DNA of 64,000 nucleotides from Bugula neritina (GCA_964035545.1 OZ037770.1:14668642-14732641); one strand, 5' to 3'; positions 1-19,244 are shown, counted from the first letter of the stretch. The notes: generated by a model from the sequence alone, not told the origin. Translations and numbers: made by a program.

Positions 1-3000
1 AGATTCCAGCTTTCAGCAGGAAAAGCTGTTTGGTTTACCTCCCCCGCCCATATACAGCCCGACAAGTCATAACACGTTTTTACCAGCTTCAGTAGACGAT
101 AGAAATTCTAAACACATTGAGACGCGAATTTCATTGTCTCCAAAGACTCTAGGCTTGAAAAAGGTACAGCGAGATTTTGGCGATGTCCCTGGACAGTTTG
201 ACAGATCAGAAAGCGGCAATGCTGTTGATATGAGTCATGTTGGGTCACCAGTAGACCCTAGTCTATACGCTGCCAGACCAATGAAAAGTTCAATGCCTTA
301 TTTTCACGATACTAACTTCCAGCGTGCAGACTGTGAGTCTAGGATTACAAATCTTCGTAATGTTAAGCATAGTTCCGTGGAATCTAGCAACGATTCTGCA
401 CCAGCACATTCTCGAAATATGGCTGCCGCAACAGGTGGCACGGCATCAGGCAAATCTCAGAGGAGAGGTCCTAATTTCAAAAGTAAATTTAAATCCTTTA
501 GAAGGTCAAAAATTTCCAAGTGTGAGATATCTTCATCGGGTGAAGAAACCCCTACTCCGAAAACAAGACGTCGAGTTCGGAGGTTTAAAAGAAATAAAAC
601 AGAAACTAGTCGGAAAAAGGAAATGGTGAAAAGCTCACTTCCCTATTTGAAGGAAACCAGTTTGTCTGATTTCACGAAGGTTAGGTTAGTCACGTATTTA
701 ACAACTTGCCTCACTTCCTGTTTACGTATTTTTCTCCACCATGTCTTGATCAGTTTGAAATTAACTATTTTTTGTTGTTGTTTACTTAAGGACAGTGATT
801 CTAATGCTGTTCCGGCACTCGAAACAAAAAAATATCACGGAGCAACTCTGAAAGAGCAGGAAATGATAAAAATAGCTTTACAAGATCCAATCAAAACAGT
901 TAAAGTGGAAAAGGTAGTTTTCAACTTTTTCTCTGGTCACCTGGAGTTTTAGTAAACAAATGCTTGTTAATTTAATGAGGTTATTTTGTTCATTAGTCAA
1001 GGTTTCTATTTTTTAAAAGTCTGCTCCTGCGGTTGAATTTAAAACTCTTTTTAGGATTGCATCTATTTTTGTTTCTAAGTTGAAATTTTATCAATATATT
1101 TAAATCTAATTCTCTTTCAGATTATCTATTTTTGTTTTTAAGTTTTTAATATATGTCATCAATATAGTGTTGTAACTCAAGACATGTTATTTTATGCAAC
1201 TTATATAGCCTAAAAGTTTGTCAAATTGCATATTTATTTATTTTGTGGAGCTTTTGTGTGTATTTAGAGGTGAATATTGGAAAATACCATACATTGCTTT
1301 TATTAAAAACATCATTTGGTTGTTGCAATTTGTTCTTGAATTATATATTTTATCTTTTTTAATTTTAGCTAGTGGAAGTTTCGAGAGATGTTCGAGGGAA
1401 TAAGAAAAATGCAACAGGGTCTATTGGAGAATTTAGGGCATTCAAATCTGATAGGCATATTGAGGTGTGTTCATAGCTATGACTCACTTCTACTGTAAAT
1501 ACCCTTTTTATAGCTATGCCTCATTTCTACTGTGAATACCTTATTTATAGCTATGACTCATTTCTACTGTAAATACCCTATTTATATCAATAACTTACCT
1601 CTACTGTAAATACTCTATTACTAGCTGTGACTCATTTCTACTGTAAATATCCTATTTATATCTATGACTCACTTATACTGTAAATATCATACTTATGTCA
1701 TTCCTTCGCTCAACTTGCAGTTTAGATTTGGTGTAAGAATTTGATACAAGAAGTGTTGTAAAACTCCTTACAACATAGAATAATTTCTATATAATTTAAT
1801 TGATAAAATGGCCGAATAATTTTTTTCAATTAGCTTTCAAGATTGATAGAGTAAAATCTTGCACTTGCAGAGTAGAGAGAGTAGTAGCTGCAGTGTTCAT
1901 GCAAGCTGCGAGGCTAATATGATAACCAAGCCTTCAGTCCGTCACGCCAGTATCGACAATTTGCTGCGGGCCACTCAAAGTGATTCCACAGCTCCTGGAG
2001 ATAATAAAGCTACGGTGACCGCCACGACTTTGAAAGGCGCAACTGTTAGTAGAAGTGTTCCCAAGGCAGATTTTCCCGGCAAGTATTTCAAACTGTGAAG
2101 GCAACTCTAATATGTTTCAAGTAGTAACTCGGTTTAGTTTTAGTTCAGCTTGTGACTGATTTAATTCTTTACTATGCAGGAACTAATGCCTTTGTACCGT
2201 CTGAAAAAACTAATGGGCCTAACCAATTAGGATGCAGTGTGAAATCTACTGACCAATCATCAGCCACTACACAGCTGAGTGACCAATCGGCATCTATCAA
2301 TCAGTCAATTGAAGTAGCATCAGCTTCAAATACACCTGATCTTGTGAATTACACTTCATTAAGCAGTAATCATCCAGTTGTCAGACCCAGTATTAACCAA
2401 TCAGTGCCTACCACACATAGTATTAACCAATCAGTGTCTACCAAACATAGTATTAACCAATCAGTGTCTACCAAACATAATATTAACCATTCGGTGTCTA
2501 CCCAACATAGTGTTAACCAATCAGTGTCTACCAAGCATAATATTAATCAATCAGTGTCTACCCAACATAGTATTAACCAATCAGTGTCTAGCATACCCAG
2601 TAATGACCAATCAGAATCTAGTAGACACAGCAATGACCAATTAGAAACTCTCTCTGAGCATGCCAACAAAATTCTTTCTTCTATGACATTTCAATCCAAT
2701 GATCCAAACAAAGTTCTGTGGGACTACAATACTGGCCTGCGTCGCAGACGGTAATAGTTTCTCCCATCCTTCTGCTGCACAAATTTCACTTTTCATTAAA
2801 CTCAATGCCAGTTGAATTACAATGACTTGTTACATTATTTCAGTGGTACCAGCATGATCCCATTACCTGGCAGTCGGACTTCCGATACTGAACTCAGACT
2901 AGCCGATACTGAACTCAGACTAGCCGATACTGAACTCAGACTAGCCGATACTGAACTCAGACTAGCTACTGCACAGATCGAGTCATCAAAAGAGGTTCAA

Positions 3001-3991
3001 GTTATTTTACTTCCTGTTCCTGTTCCCTATTTCCTATACAATTTATATTTTACTCTTTAAGGCTTTTTGATGGACTTGAAAGTTAATTATCAACACAATA
3101 GTCTGTGTAGCAGTGAATCTTATTCAAGGTCTAAGCTTTACCGTATCTGCAGAGGTTGTTGCTAGTTGCTAAGTTACCAGACAATGAACTTGTGTGTTGC
3201 ACTTGGAAGGTGTAACTTTTCTACATTTGAGCTTTATTTTAGGCTAAAAAATTGATTCCCATAAGGAATATCTTTAGTGAAGAAATCTCATGGTTTTAAA
3301 TCAGTCTAAATGTTATGAAATATCTACATTATAGTATTTGTTAGCAACACACATCTTTGAGACTAAAGTATTATGTAGATGCATGTATTGGGAAATGCAA
3401 CTACCAGCACAAAACAAAAACAATTTATTCATATATTTCATTTGTAGTTTGCTATTCAATTGAAATGCTTTCATTTGTTACAGAAAAATCTATTGGCTAA
3501 GCCTTCTGTTGGAATTCCCAGGCAACCTGGTGACTCACTGCACTACCAAATGAGTCAGTTTACAGGGGAAAACTTTGAGGTAAAACTTACCAGCAGCTCT
3601 AGCGATAACCGTACCTATAGTTTGAAACACTAGGCATTATTATATCTTGTTTTTATTTAGTATTTAGTCAATATTTCCAGCATCATGAGGTGAAACAGTT
3701 GCTAGCAGGTAATTTTCAGAGTATAATTACTATCTAGACCGACAACTCCAGGCACTGTAATTTCTGTTTAAACTTTCATGCCAGATCAGTGTCGCAGCAG
3801 CTAAGAACTGCATGCAATGAAAGTCAGCAATAATTACTGTTGGTTATAAAATCACTGACTTCAAAGCCGACTGAAATCGGCATTATCAAGCTATCAGAAA
3901 TCCCACGTCAATTCAACAAAATGTTTGAACAACATTTATTACGAGTAAATAACAAAATTATATGATCATACAACCCTTAAACACTGTGTAG

Positions 3992-4040
<49 letters not shown>

Positions 4041-7000
4041 TATTACGGCATAATTGAAGTGTGTTGCGGAGAATTATCTACACATGAGCATATGGTAACT
4101 TTTCTGAGTAGCTACACCAGTGTATCTCTAGAGGTCTTTGTTTTATAGAAGCCATTCAAACTGGTATCCTATCTAATGGATACGGAAGGAGAAGATAGCT
4201 GTAGCGCCGTATCAGAGTCTCCTGCACTTGAAGCCGAGTCTAACAAGGTACGACACGACTACATCTTTAATATCCCTTCCCAGTCTTGTGTTTCTATAAA
4301 ACAGTTTTTGTTTAGTCTCTGGTTTTTCTTTTGCTTCAAAAAATATTTTGGGAAATCCAAGTTTTATATTATTTGGTTTTAACAGAATCAACTTTCAAAA
4401 AGATGTTTTCACACACTCTCACACAGCGGAGGGGGGGGGGGGTTAGTAAAGGTTGGAACTTAAGCCCTAGAGTGTTGGTCCTATTTCCTAGGCAGCGTTT
4501 TGTATATTTGTGTCAGCAGTAGCTAATGTTTTATGCAACTCACTCCTAATACTTAGTAAAATAGAAGCAACTATGAAATCGAAGTTTTCGAATGGTATCA
4601 TATTCATGTTACTAAAAGTTTTAGTTGAATTACAAAAAAGTTAGAATCCATTTTCAGAAAAATGAAGCCAATACAGTAACCGAGGTAACCAGTGATCATG
4701 TGACCAGCTCAATAGCCAATGGGAACTCAGCCGCAAGAGTATCTGCGACCTTTGACCTGGCCAAGGAAGTGGAGCAACTCAACCTTGACCCTGAAGAGAC
4801 CTCTGACCTTGAACTCTCGTATAACCTGACGAGCATAGACCTGGATGTTACTCAGCAGTTGCAGAGACTGGTGAAGGCCACCCGGGAAGGGACTAGGACA
4901 GGTAGACCTCAGGCTAAGACTGACGCACTGTTTACAGTTCCTACTCAGTGCTGGCTGAATATCTTTGTGTTGTTCTCAGTCTACTGTAGTGTTGAGTTTA
5001 CCCAGTAGTCCTTGTGGTGTAATGGTTAGTGTGCCTGCTTGCAAGCTGGAGGTCTCGGGTTTGAATCTCAGTTGGGGAAATATTTTTACTTGTCTCCATA
5101 TATATCCCAAAATAACTCATGATGTTGTATATTGTGGACTAATTCCATACCTTTTCTTGCTTTATTTTTAGCACACGTATAGTTGTGAGTTTCTGTTTGA
5201 GTGTTCAGTCACTTTCTCTTTCTATTACTCAGTTGGTAAAAAGAATAAGACACCTCCTTCACATAGGACAGGCTTTTCACGAAACCTCCCGTCTCCAAGA
5301 AGTGCTTCTATCAGAAAAGAAGTGAACGTCTCATTGCAATCTCCTAAACCAAAGAGCTTTGCCAAGGCTTTGCCACAACAATCTAGTCTAAAACCCAATA
5401 CAACAGCTTCAGCACAATTTAGAGATATGTCTCCGCACACTTCCAACCTATCCGCCCCTCGCCATGGTGCTAAGGCTAACTCTCATCAGCCAACCCCGAA
5501 GCCCTCTCAGGGCATTTCTCTCGTAAAGCCTTACTCGAGCGAGACTCAAACTAGACCTGGAAATGTCTCAGAGCAAGATGGCGTCACGGTAGGCGTGCCA
5601 ACATCTCTACGAAGTCATTCTTCTGCGAGACAAGCGTACGACGCGCTGAACAAGTCTATAGACACGACACGTCTTACAAACATTAACAGATCTGACGTCA
5701 AACAGAATCTTCTAGTACAAAAGAAACTTGCTGGTTTAAGTAGGTGAGTGGAATGTTATTGTCGTTACAGTGTGCACACAACTCCTTAGATTAACAGTTA
5801 CAATGTGCACACGACTCCTCAAGCTAATAACTACAGTGCAAAGATATTTTCAACAGTTGTTTGTCGAAAGGTTTTCTCTTATGACTCATTTCTCGTAGTT
5901 ATTGTTATGTTATGACTCATAACTATTAATAAAACTCTTGTTTGTTGGATTTCATAGTGTTGAACAAAACCGAGTTAAAAACAGACTCCCTGAGTTGGCT
6001 CAGTGCCAGACACCATCACAGGAAGTAAAGACTACAAAGCGTTCCACACCTGGTGGGTTATATTCTAAAATCTTTATACTGCCTACATATCCCATAGTGG
6101 CTTATATTCTCTCTGTCCTTATATTATATGCATATCCTATATATCTTATAACTCACGTGAGTTTATAGTCACCATCCCTGTGAGAACCCCCAATGGAAAG
6201 GATTCTTTTAAGGTGGTCTAAGGGCTCATTCATATAAGACACAGGGGCAATTATGATTGGATGCTCTTCCTAACATCACCAATAGTCTTTACTGAAGTTT
6301 GAACCCATGACCTTTGTGTTTACTAAGCCAGAGCTCTGACCCCTAGAATACTGCTACTCCTTCTCTACATGTCCTATATTCCTTTATATTATCTAAATGC
6401 TGTATTCTTAGTTCTTTCTGACTTGGGTTTAAAGGAAATAGTAGTAGCTTTTGTATAGTTCAAATTTTCCTAATTTGCAGTATGAAAATACTTTTATAGT
6501 GAGACGCCAAAACAGCCCTCCTTCCACAAGTTGTTCTGCCGCTAGCCCCCAGACTAATATTAAAAAATTCAACAGTGATTCCATTTCCAGCCAAGCACCC
6601 CTCAGTAAGTATAGTATAAATTGAAAGCAGTGAACTCAGCCTGAGTGAAATATTGTAGTGAGTACGTAATGCACTCGTCCACGTGTCCCCTAGCCAATGA
6701 GAATCGCGTCATGTGATAACCCCCAGCGATGTATAAAGAGAGTAGTAGAGAGAGCGTACTAAAATAAGAAGGATGTAGTGTTTTAATCCGTGTGCTTTAT
6801 TCTATCCTTTTAATTGTATATAGTTATAAATAAATCTCTTCTAATCTTATCAAAAGCCCTATACTGATGTGGATACGCAAATCATAATTACAAGCTAGGA
6901 ACTCACGCACAGTAATTGCACGAATTACTACAATATGATACGTAGTTTGACCCCAAGTGACTTTTTAAACTTTTTATAGATGTTTTTCCTATGCAGACGT

Positions 7001-10000
7001 AATTTAAACAGATTACCTCAGTTTTGTATGAAATGTGACTTTTGGAAATTAGTTTGTTGAACAGGTGTGATAGTAGGGAACTTATTGAAAGGAACCTGAA
7101 ATGCAGTTTATACTCTTAATAATAAAATTATATTTATATTTGATTTGATTATATTAAATGACTAGTAATATTTTAGAATTGTCTCTCGTCATACTGACCC
7201 TGGGTTTAGAGTTGTTTAATCTATTTTGTTATCTCCAAGCCACAAGTTTAGATAATTAATTCATTTTACAGAAAAAAGTGACTCAGATGAAGTTTATTCG
7301 TCTCAGAAACCAGATTCTTCTTTGAAAACTGAAAAAGACGGAAAGAATATTGAGAATAAAACTTTTAGTGAGGTAAGAGTGTTTTCATAGTATAATATAA
7401 TATAGTATAGTATATATTATAGTATAGTATAGTATAGTATAGTATAGTATAGTATAGTATAGTATAGTATAGTATATATTATAGTATAGTATAGTATATA
7501 TTATGGTATATAGTATAGTATATATTATAGTATAGTATAGTATATATTATGGTATAGTATAGTGTCGTGTGACGTAGTACAGTATAGTGTAGTATAGTAT
7601 AGTATAGTATAGTATATTTAGTATAACAAACATTGTCCAATTTGCATTTTGTGAAAAGTAGAATTGGCAGTAGAGCCCGACAGAATAATACACGTAGCAA
7701 CATGGGAACACAACTCACAAGTTTTAGCTTCACTTTGTGGACAGATTAGATATCAACTTAGTTTATTTTATTGCTGTATACTTTTGTTTGCTTTGTATCA
7801 ATTTATACGTAATTTATAACGAATCCATATAGTGTATCATGTAAATGTTTGGCTAACTCTTGTTAAGTAGGAGGTAATATTGTTCTTCAGTCACCTGTAC
7901 TAAGTCTGGTCAATAAGGAAAACGCGCAGACTCTGGTGAAAGTTAACAGAAGCTTACAGGATATCCTCACCTCTTTTGTTCACACGGCAGACTCTTTGCC
8001 TCAGGAGGGAATATCATCAGACCATCGCTCTACGACCAGCACTGGGGGTGAGTAGCAAGTCTTATTGTAATTCCAGCCCAAGTCCTATGTGCCTAAACAT
8101 TGACATGTAAATGTTGTGATCTACAAAATATTTTATTTGCCGACGACTGGAAAGTCTAAAGTAAGTAAAAATTTATACTTTTTTGCAATCTGTTCATATA
8201 AATATATATATACAGTTAAATGCTGGTTTTTGCACTCTACTGACTTACGATGCATTTTAACCAAAGACTTTCAAATTTCCCCTCATATTGAGTCTTAAAT
8301 TTGTTCTCTGTTTAGTCACAGATGAGTCGAACACAGATTCCATTTCAATGAGTCAGTTTGAAGATGGGAAGCCCATTCCAGAGACGATAGTTAAATCTCT
8401 GATGAAGAAAATCGGGAGAAAAATTGACATCGTAGCAAAGAAACTGGAGAGAAAAGGAGAGAAGTCAAAATCCGAAGCTATCGTCAAGGCTAATGACATT
8501 TATGTAAGACTCTGTAGTTTTAGCACCAAAATGTTTTTGTAACCGAAGAACCTTCTTTTGATTTGTTTACCGAAGCTGCTTTTAGAAGTAGTTAGTTTTT
8601 ACTATTAGAAGAGTTTAAAATGTGATGAAAAATTTGAAAAAAGTTTTGTAATTCAGTATTATTGGTGTGAATTTAAAGCATTGATTGGCAAAATAACTAA
8701 TGGATAATATTTTGTTACTTATTGCCAAATCTTCCAGTAGCCTAGATTGTCATATTTCTTTTCGTATAGATCTCACAATTAATATGGGACAGCTCTTGTG
8801 TTAATTTGTATCTACGCATTATGTCACAGTTTGTCTCTTTCATTTGATTGAAGCTGTTTGATTCTTTCAGCACAATCTGGTTAGTTTGGTCACAAACGGT
8901 CAAGAAGGGGTCGTAACTGATACAGATTATGTAAGTTACTTTTATTATAAGCTTTTTGTGACTGAAACTGTATTATAAATTAGCACTCTTAAGCACAAGA
9001 GCAGAGCTTCATTTACCCATCAACTTTTGGCGTAGTGTTTAGTCTAAAAGCTGTTGACCAAAGAGGAAAATTAATGAAATGTAGACTAAAATCTAGATTG
9101 AGCTAAAACCCTTGTTTTTTGTGTATATTACTAAAAGAATTGAAGTTGTTATAATTGTAGAAAGTAGCATTCCTGTAGTTATAATAGTTTAAACTTTAGA
9201 GTTTACAGCGTAGCATAGATGTTAGCTTCAGACAAACTCTTATTAAGGGTGGGTGTCATGATTGTCTATACCCACCCTCAATCAGCTAATTATTTATACA
9301 CAGAACGAGAATGAGCTGACGCAACTGATGACCAAAGTGGCCTGCTCTCTGCTCTCTCTCTGTGTGTATCTGAAGCAGCCAATTCCGCCACCTGCAGTCT
9401 CTTGTTCCCAGACTACGGAGGTCTCTCCAGCATCCTCTAGTCTGAGTGACGGCGGCTCCACCAGACACTACTTTCAACCTGCGAAACCGAGTCGCTTTCC
9501 GTGTCGGTTAGTAAATGTCATTTCTATTCGTTTATCACCTATATTATACTTATACCTACTTCATTATGCTTACTATACTTACTATAACACAGTACAGCAA
9601 GTACAGTAAAGTACGGCAAGTGTAGTTTTATATTCTTCTTTTAGACCTGCTGAAAGCCAAGATACAAAAACAGCAAAGGAGAAGAAGTTAGAGGTAAGTA
9701 TACGAATACTTGTCTGCATCTTTATCAACATTTAATTAATATATCACAAGATTAATATCTTTTCCCACAGATTTTAATGCTTTTCAAACCTGAACCCTGT
9801 ACTTACTTTATTTACTACAATAAATAATAATTATACTATACTATACTACACTATATACTATACTATACTATATACTATGCTATACTATACTACATGCTAT
9901 ACTATACTATACTATACTATACTACACTATATACTATACTATACTTCCTACTTAGTTGCATTGTTGTGGAACTCCATGTCAAGGTCAGCAGTAAGGTATT

Positions 10001-11165
10001 TCCTGCCAACTCTTCTTAGCTGTTTGTCTGAGGAGTTGTGTTCTCCCTGTCTAAATTTCTCTCTATACTATACATACTATACTATTGTGTGGTGAGGTGA
10101 AACACACGCAGTTTATTTTTAGACCAAAAAGAAAGTGGTCCCGCAGCCAACCAAACTCCATCGGGTGCCTAGCAACCAGAAGTAAGTGTAATTCTTCTGT
10201 CAGTTTATTTACTGGTCACCTTATATATGACTGGCTAAAGGTTACGTTGCAGCCAAACCAACAATGTAAATGTAAATTGTAATGTAAATTATTCTGTTAC
10301 TTTATCATAATACGACAAGTTGTAGTCCTTTAAACTTTTTTTCATATTTTTAGTTGCCTTGTGAGTTTTTATTAAATCCTAATGTTATATTACTTCCATT
10401 TTCTTTTCCTATAAAATTGAAGTTGCCCGCTCAATTGATTATTCACACAAACTTTTCTCTTCAGAACGAAACCAAAAACCAGAAAAGAAAAAGCGTTTGT
10501 GGAGTTATCTTCCGCCAGAAAGGATTACGAAAAAGTACTTTCTGGAATCTTGAAGAATTCTCCAAGAAGGTTGCTGCATTTTAATGGCAGAGTGCAAAGG
10601 TCACCGCAATACTACCGACGCCAGAATGAGGCTGGCAGACTCAAAAAACTTTTATCGAGTAACTTGAGAGAATCAGTGGTTTTGAAGTCTAGAAGAAGGT
10701 ATGTCCATAATTTTAGTTTGCAGAAATTAATAGTGATATAGCATGATATAGTGTAACATAATATAGTGTAACATACTATAGTGTAGAATAATATAGTGTA
10801 ACATGCTATAGTGTAGAATAATATAGTGTAACATACTACAGTGTAAAACAATATAGTGTAACATGCTATAGTGTAGAATAATATAGTGTAACCGTACTAT
10901 AGTGTAAAATAATATGACGTAACATAACATGGTATAGAATAACAGTTTCTCTATTCATTGTTACATCCGTCGGTGCACAGTTACCATGTATGCTAGCATC
11001 ATAGTTCAATGTTATGTCTGATACAACGATTGTCAGCATTTCCTCCTCTTATATAATTCTACTTGTCGTTTGAATAGCCACCCAACAACCAACATGGCGT
11101 CTAGTCTCACCCCACCCGCAGACGTCTATAAGAAAGTTGGCGTTAGGCCAAGGAAAATATATTGA
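1..11165 (+). CDS. large serine/basic-rich protein of unknown function, 5' end outside window
   Basis: I do not recognise this protein. Twenty-one exons join in one frame from the left edge to a TGA at 11163-11165: 2-679, 791-913, 1369-1464, 1871-2078, 2180-2750, 2844-2994, 3484-3579, 4149-4247, 4658-4901, 5233-5743, 5958-6052, 6500-6604, 7272-7372, 7891-8047, 8316-8503, 8871-8930, 9304-9506, 9645-9693, 10123-10181, 10465-10698, 11078-11165. That gives 1371 residues with no stop, and every junction phase agrees. The product looks mostly disordered: rich in Ser, Lys, Arg and Pro, with basic clusters near residues 160-205 and in the last 110 residues. A more ordered helical stretch is coded by 8316-8503. 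There is no signal peptide or membrane segment in the part seen. Exons 5 and 6 carry in-frame repeats. Intron 4 starts with GC instead of GT. A nuclear or cytoskeletal scaffold is possible, but that is a guess. Confidence 0.8.
1471..1700 (+). repeat. about 40-bp tandem repeat at the 5' end of intron 3
   Basis: About six imperfect copies of a unit with the core 'ctatgactcatttctactg' followed by 'taaatacc'. The array starts about 6 nt after the donor at 1465. Confidence 0.8.
2389..2610 (+). repeat. in-frame 30-bp coding repeat, exon 5
   Basis: About seven copies of a 30-bp unit encode the decapeptide SINQSVSTKH with small changes. The array lies wholly inside exon 5 of the large plus-strand gene and the unit is a multiple of three, so copy number can change without a frameshift. 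Confidence 0.9.
2883..2966 (+). repeat. in-frame 21-bp coding repeat, exon 6
   Basis: Four near-identical 21-bp units encode the heptad DTELRLA. Seven-residue spacing with leucines would suit a short amphipathic helix. The near identity of the DNA suggests recent expansion. Confidence 0.9.
3992..4038. repeat. (AT)n microsatellite
   Basis: A nearly perfect AT dinucleotide run in intron 7 of the large plus-strand gene, about 110 nt before the acceptor. Confidence 0.95.
4986..5080 (+). mobile_element. SINE-A copy 1 (tRNA-like)
   Basis: A leader 'gttgagtttacccagt' is followed by an A-box-like 'tggtgtaatgg' and a B-box-like 'gggtttgaatc' about 40 nt apart, which is the internal Pol III promoter layout of tRNA genes. 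Four related copies lie at 26051, 48890, 53513 and 62612. It sits in intron 9 of the large plus-strand gene. Confidence 0.7.
6168..6372 (-). mobile_element. SINE-B copy 1
   Basis: Read on the minus strand it has a tRNA-like head and the shared body 'ggtgatgttaggaagagc', then 'cataattgcccctgtg', ending near 'ttctcacaggga'. Related copies lie at 15385, 20715, 33290 and 45272. It sits in intron 11. Confidence 0.7.
6653..6893 (+). mobile_element. possible solo LTR-like segment
   Basis: A GC-richer block in intron 12 begins TGTAG and ends TTACA. In order it carries an inverted-CCAAT-like 'agccaatgaga', a 'tataaaga' box and an AATAAA. That order resembles a retroelement LTR, but I see no clear target-site duplication and no second copy here. 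Confidence 0.25.
7383..7625. repeat. (AGTAT)n pentanucleotide array
   Basis: A long degenerate run of the 5-bp unit AGTAT starts about 10-17 nt after the donor of intron 13. Long open frames across it are artefacts of the repeat. Confidence 0.9.
9833..9950. repeat. (ACTAT)n pentanucleotide array
   Basis: A degenerate ACTAT run in intron 18, the reverse-complement sense of the AGTAT array in intron 13 of the same gene. A short further stretch lies near 10068-10085. Confidence 0.85.
10735..10935. repeat. about 30-bp minisatellite
   Basis: About six copies of a unit built on 'ataatatagtgtaacata', starting about 35 nt after the donor of intron 20 (10699). The unit contains stops in some frames and no coding content. 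Confidence 0.85.
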
Positions 11166-11247
11166 CACTTGTTACCTCACAGTAGGTGATGCAGAAATTT
11201 TTCGAAGAGATAGTTTGATATTTTGTTGCGAATTGTTATGTATAGTC

Positions 11248-11253
11248 AATAAA
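11248..11253 (+). terminator. poly(A) signal AATAAA of the large plus-strand gene
   Basis: AATAAA lies 83 nt after the stop codon at 11163-11165, a normal distance for a short 3' UTR. Confidence 0.7.
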
Positions 11254-11931
11254 CCCAATATTATCAAGTTATTGTTGATTTAATATGGCTCTTGGATACA
11301 AGCTTAGCATTTTGCAATGTTGCAATACTTAAAAGCTGTATTTTTGGATGGTATTTTAATAGAGTATTTTCATGTAGCTATACATCCCGCATATACCTCG
11401 TTTTACTTCTGTCTGAAGAGATGATGGCTATAACAAGTAGAATTACTGCATGGCTCCATATAATTTTGAAGGCCAATAAAGGGGGTGGTAGTATTTGCAT
11501 TGCTATGTTTATTATATTGTGATGCAGCTTCATACAAAAATAAATATGAAATCAACAGTGCGGCTAATTGAAAATTAAAAGTTGCCGTTTGCTTTTGTTT
11601 CTCAATCACTCAGTCTAACAGTAGCACATATAATATAGCCACATAATTGGTCTGATATTTTCTGATTTCCTGGTTTAATAAGTAAAGGAAAGTCTAATTA
11701 TGTAAAAAACCTCCCCCAAAACATTGCCAGACATCATTTCCTTTTTTATAACGAACATTTCATCAATTATCTCATATAGTTATCTTAACATGATTATCAA
11801 GTATTTTGTTTAATTTTCAATACCAGAGTTAAAAAAATATAGTTTCTGCAACAAGTAACTTGGTCCACACATTTTGAATATTTATTAAATATTCTCATAG
11901 CCTTAGTTACTAAAACCACACATATAATATA
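11254..11931. other. convergent intergenic spacer
   Basis: AT-rich sequence between the 3' end of the large plus-strand gene and the tail-to-tail sulfatase gene. I see no conserved coding sequence. A minus-strand AATAAA (TTTATT at 11881-11886) may end the sulfatase transcript. Confidence 0.6.
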
Positions 11932-12158
11932 CTTAGCACCAGCCTGGCGACCAGATAGAATAATTATACTTAGCACCAGCCTGGGGACCAGATAGAATAT
12001 ACTTAGCACCAGCCTGGGGACCAGATAGAATATACTTAGCACCAGCCTGGGGACCAGATAGAATATACTTAGCACCAGCCTGGGGACCAGATAGAATATA
12101 CTTAGCACCAGCCTGGGGACCAGATATAATATACTTAGCACCAGCCTGGGGACCAGAA
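11932..12158. repeat. 33-bp tandem repeat just after the sulfatase stop
   Basis: Seven copies of a 33-bp unit with the core 'cttagcaccagcctgg' and 'ggaccagataga', regular from 11969. It starts about 60 nt downstream of the sulfatase stop codon, so it probably lies in the 3' UTR. Because 33 is a multiple of three, an open frame runs through it, but the frame is not joined to the gene. Confidence 0.85.
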
Positions 12159-12221
12159 GCCGTTGAAGTTACTCGGATTTGCTGTCAAACTCGTGGGCCG
12201 TATCTGTTTGACTACATTCTG

Positions 12222-18018
<5,797 letters not shown>

Positions 18019-19244
18019 TCTTCTTTAGTTACCTGCACTTGGCTGTGAGAAGTTAAATTAACAAGATAATTTCTAGTAAATTATCTCGACTGCAACAAGT
18101 CATTGATTGGTCGGATTTTCACACGAAGAGATTAAAGTGTCACCACAGTGCATAATAAATGCCATTACCTTGTTGCCCAGGTTGTAGAACTTGTGAAAAG
18201 TCATATTTTCACAATAATTTATCACCACATAATGTTGGCTTTGTTTTCTTTAAAAAACACACTGCATTCCTACGCACATAGTAGATACAAATTAATGAAT
18301 TTTTCAAAACTAGTTTAATGTTTATTCAAAATATATTATAAGTAGTTCAAGTAAGTTTTTGTTCTTATTTCTGCCACGATCTTTAAGGACTTGTCTATTT
18401 CCCATCTCTATCTCTTATCTACGCTCTTGAGTTATCAGCTCATTTTCGGGAATAGCTAGTCTAACAAAAACACTTTTCTGCAAACTATTTCAACTGTTAT
18501 GTTGATTATGATCTATTTTGCTGGAAAAAATAGAGACAAGTTCACATCTGAAATGACAGTTTTGCTATCCGCTCATGTTTGTTCAACTTCCATTGCCAAC
18601 TAAGTGAGCATTTCAGGATTAATTTGAAGACAAAAGGTTTTAAACCCATCATTTGTATTGTATTACTCATGCGGAGTACTGCATGCATGGCTTTGAATGG
18701 TAATTGAATAGCTTTTTGTGTTCAAGATTGCCTATCAATTATTCTTTTCATTATTGTTCTAAACTATAATTATGCGAATCTCATCACAAGCTAGTAAACA
18801 AACAACTGTAAGTTGAACTAAATACATATTAGATATGTAGTTGATTGAATGGGTCATTTGTTAGGTCACAAGTGACTGTTATCTGACCAAATGGTCATTC
18901 TCTTGTGAAATATGTACTGATAATTGCTTTGTTGATAGACTTGCAAATACTCATAAGCCTAAACAGTTACTAAACATTTATAGTTTCAGAAAGCAGTTGC
19001 TATAAAAGCTGTAATTGGTTGCATATTTAGTTCTAAACTTACCCACATATCAAAGTTAAATGCAAACTTTACAATTTAAATAATAAGAAAGATAAAATAT
19101 ATCATGTACTTTTTTATGACATGAATTTCATCATAAATGTACATATAAATACTATACTTATGTGGTTATATATATGTATATCTATGTATTTTACAAAACA
19201 AAATATAAACCTTCAGCTAATTTGATTGCAGTTCACTGCAGTAT
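18019..19244. other. intergenic, likely sulfatase 5' region
   Basis: AT-rich sequence between the sulfatase start and the 3' end of the small basic-protein gene. I see no coding signal and cannot place a promoter. Confidence 0.5.

Noticed and set aside
4986-5080. Functional tRNA gene
   Set aside because: A and B boxes are present, but T-arm and acceptor pairing are poor and related copies are dispersed, so SINE fits better.
10612-10930. Minus-strand ORFs rich in Tyr/Leu/His over exon 20 and intron 20
   Set aside because: They read the 30-bp minisatellite and the antisense of a supported exon.
11797-12141. Open frame with repeated LSIFYLVPRLV
   Set aside because: Product of the 33-bp repeat downstream of the sulfatase stop; no start or splice link.
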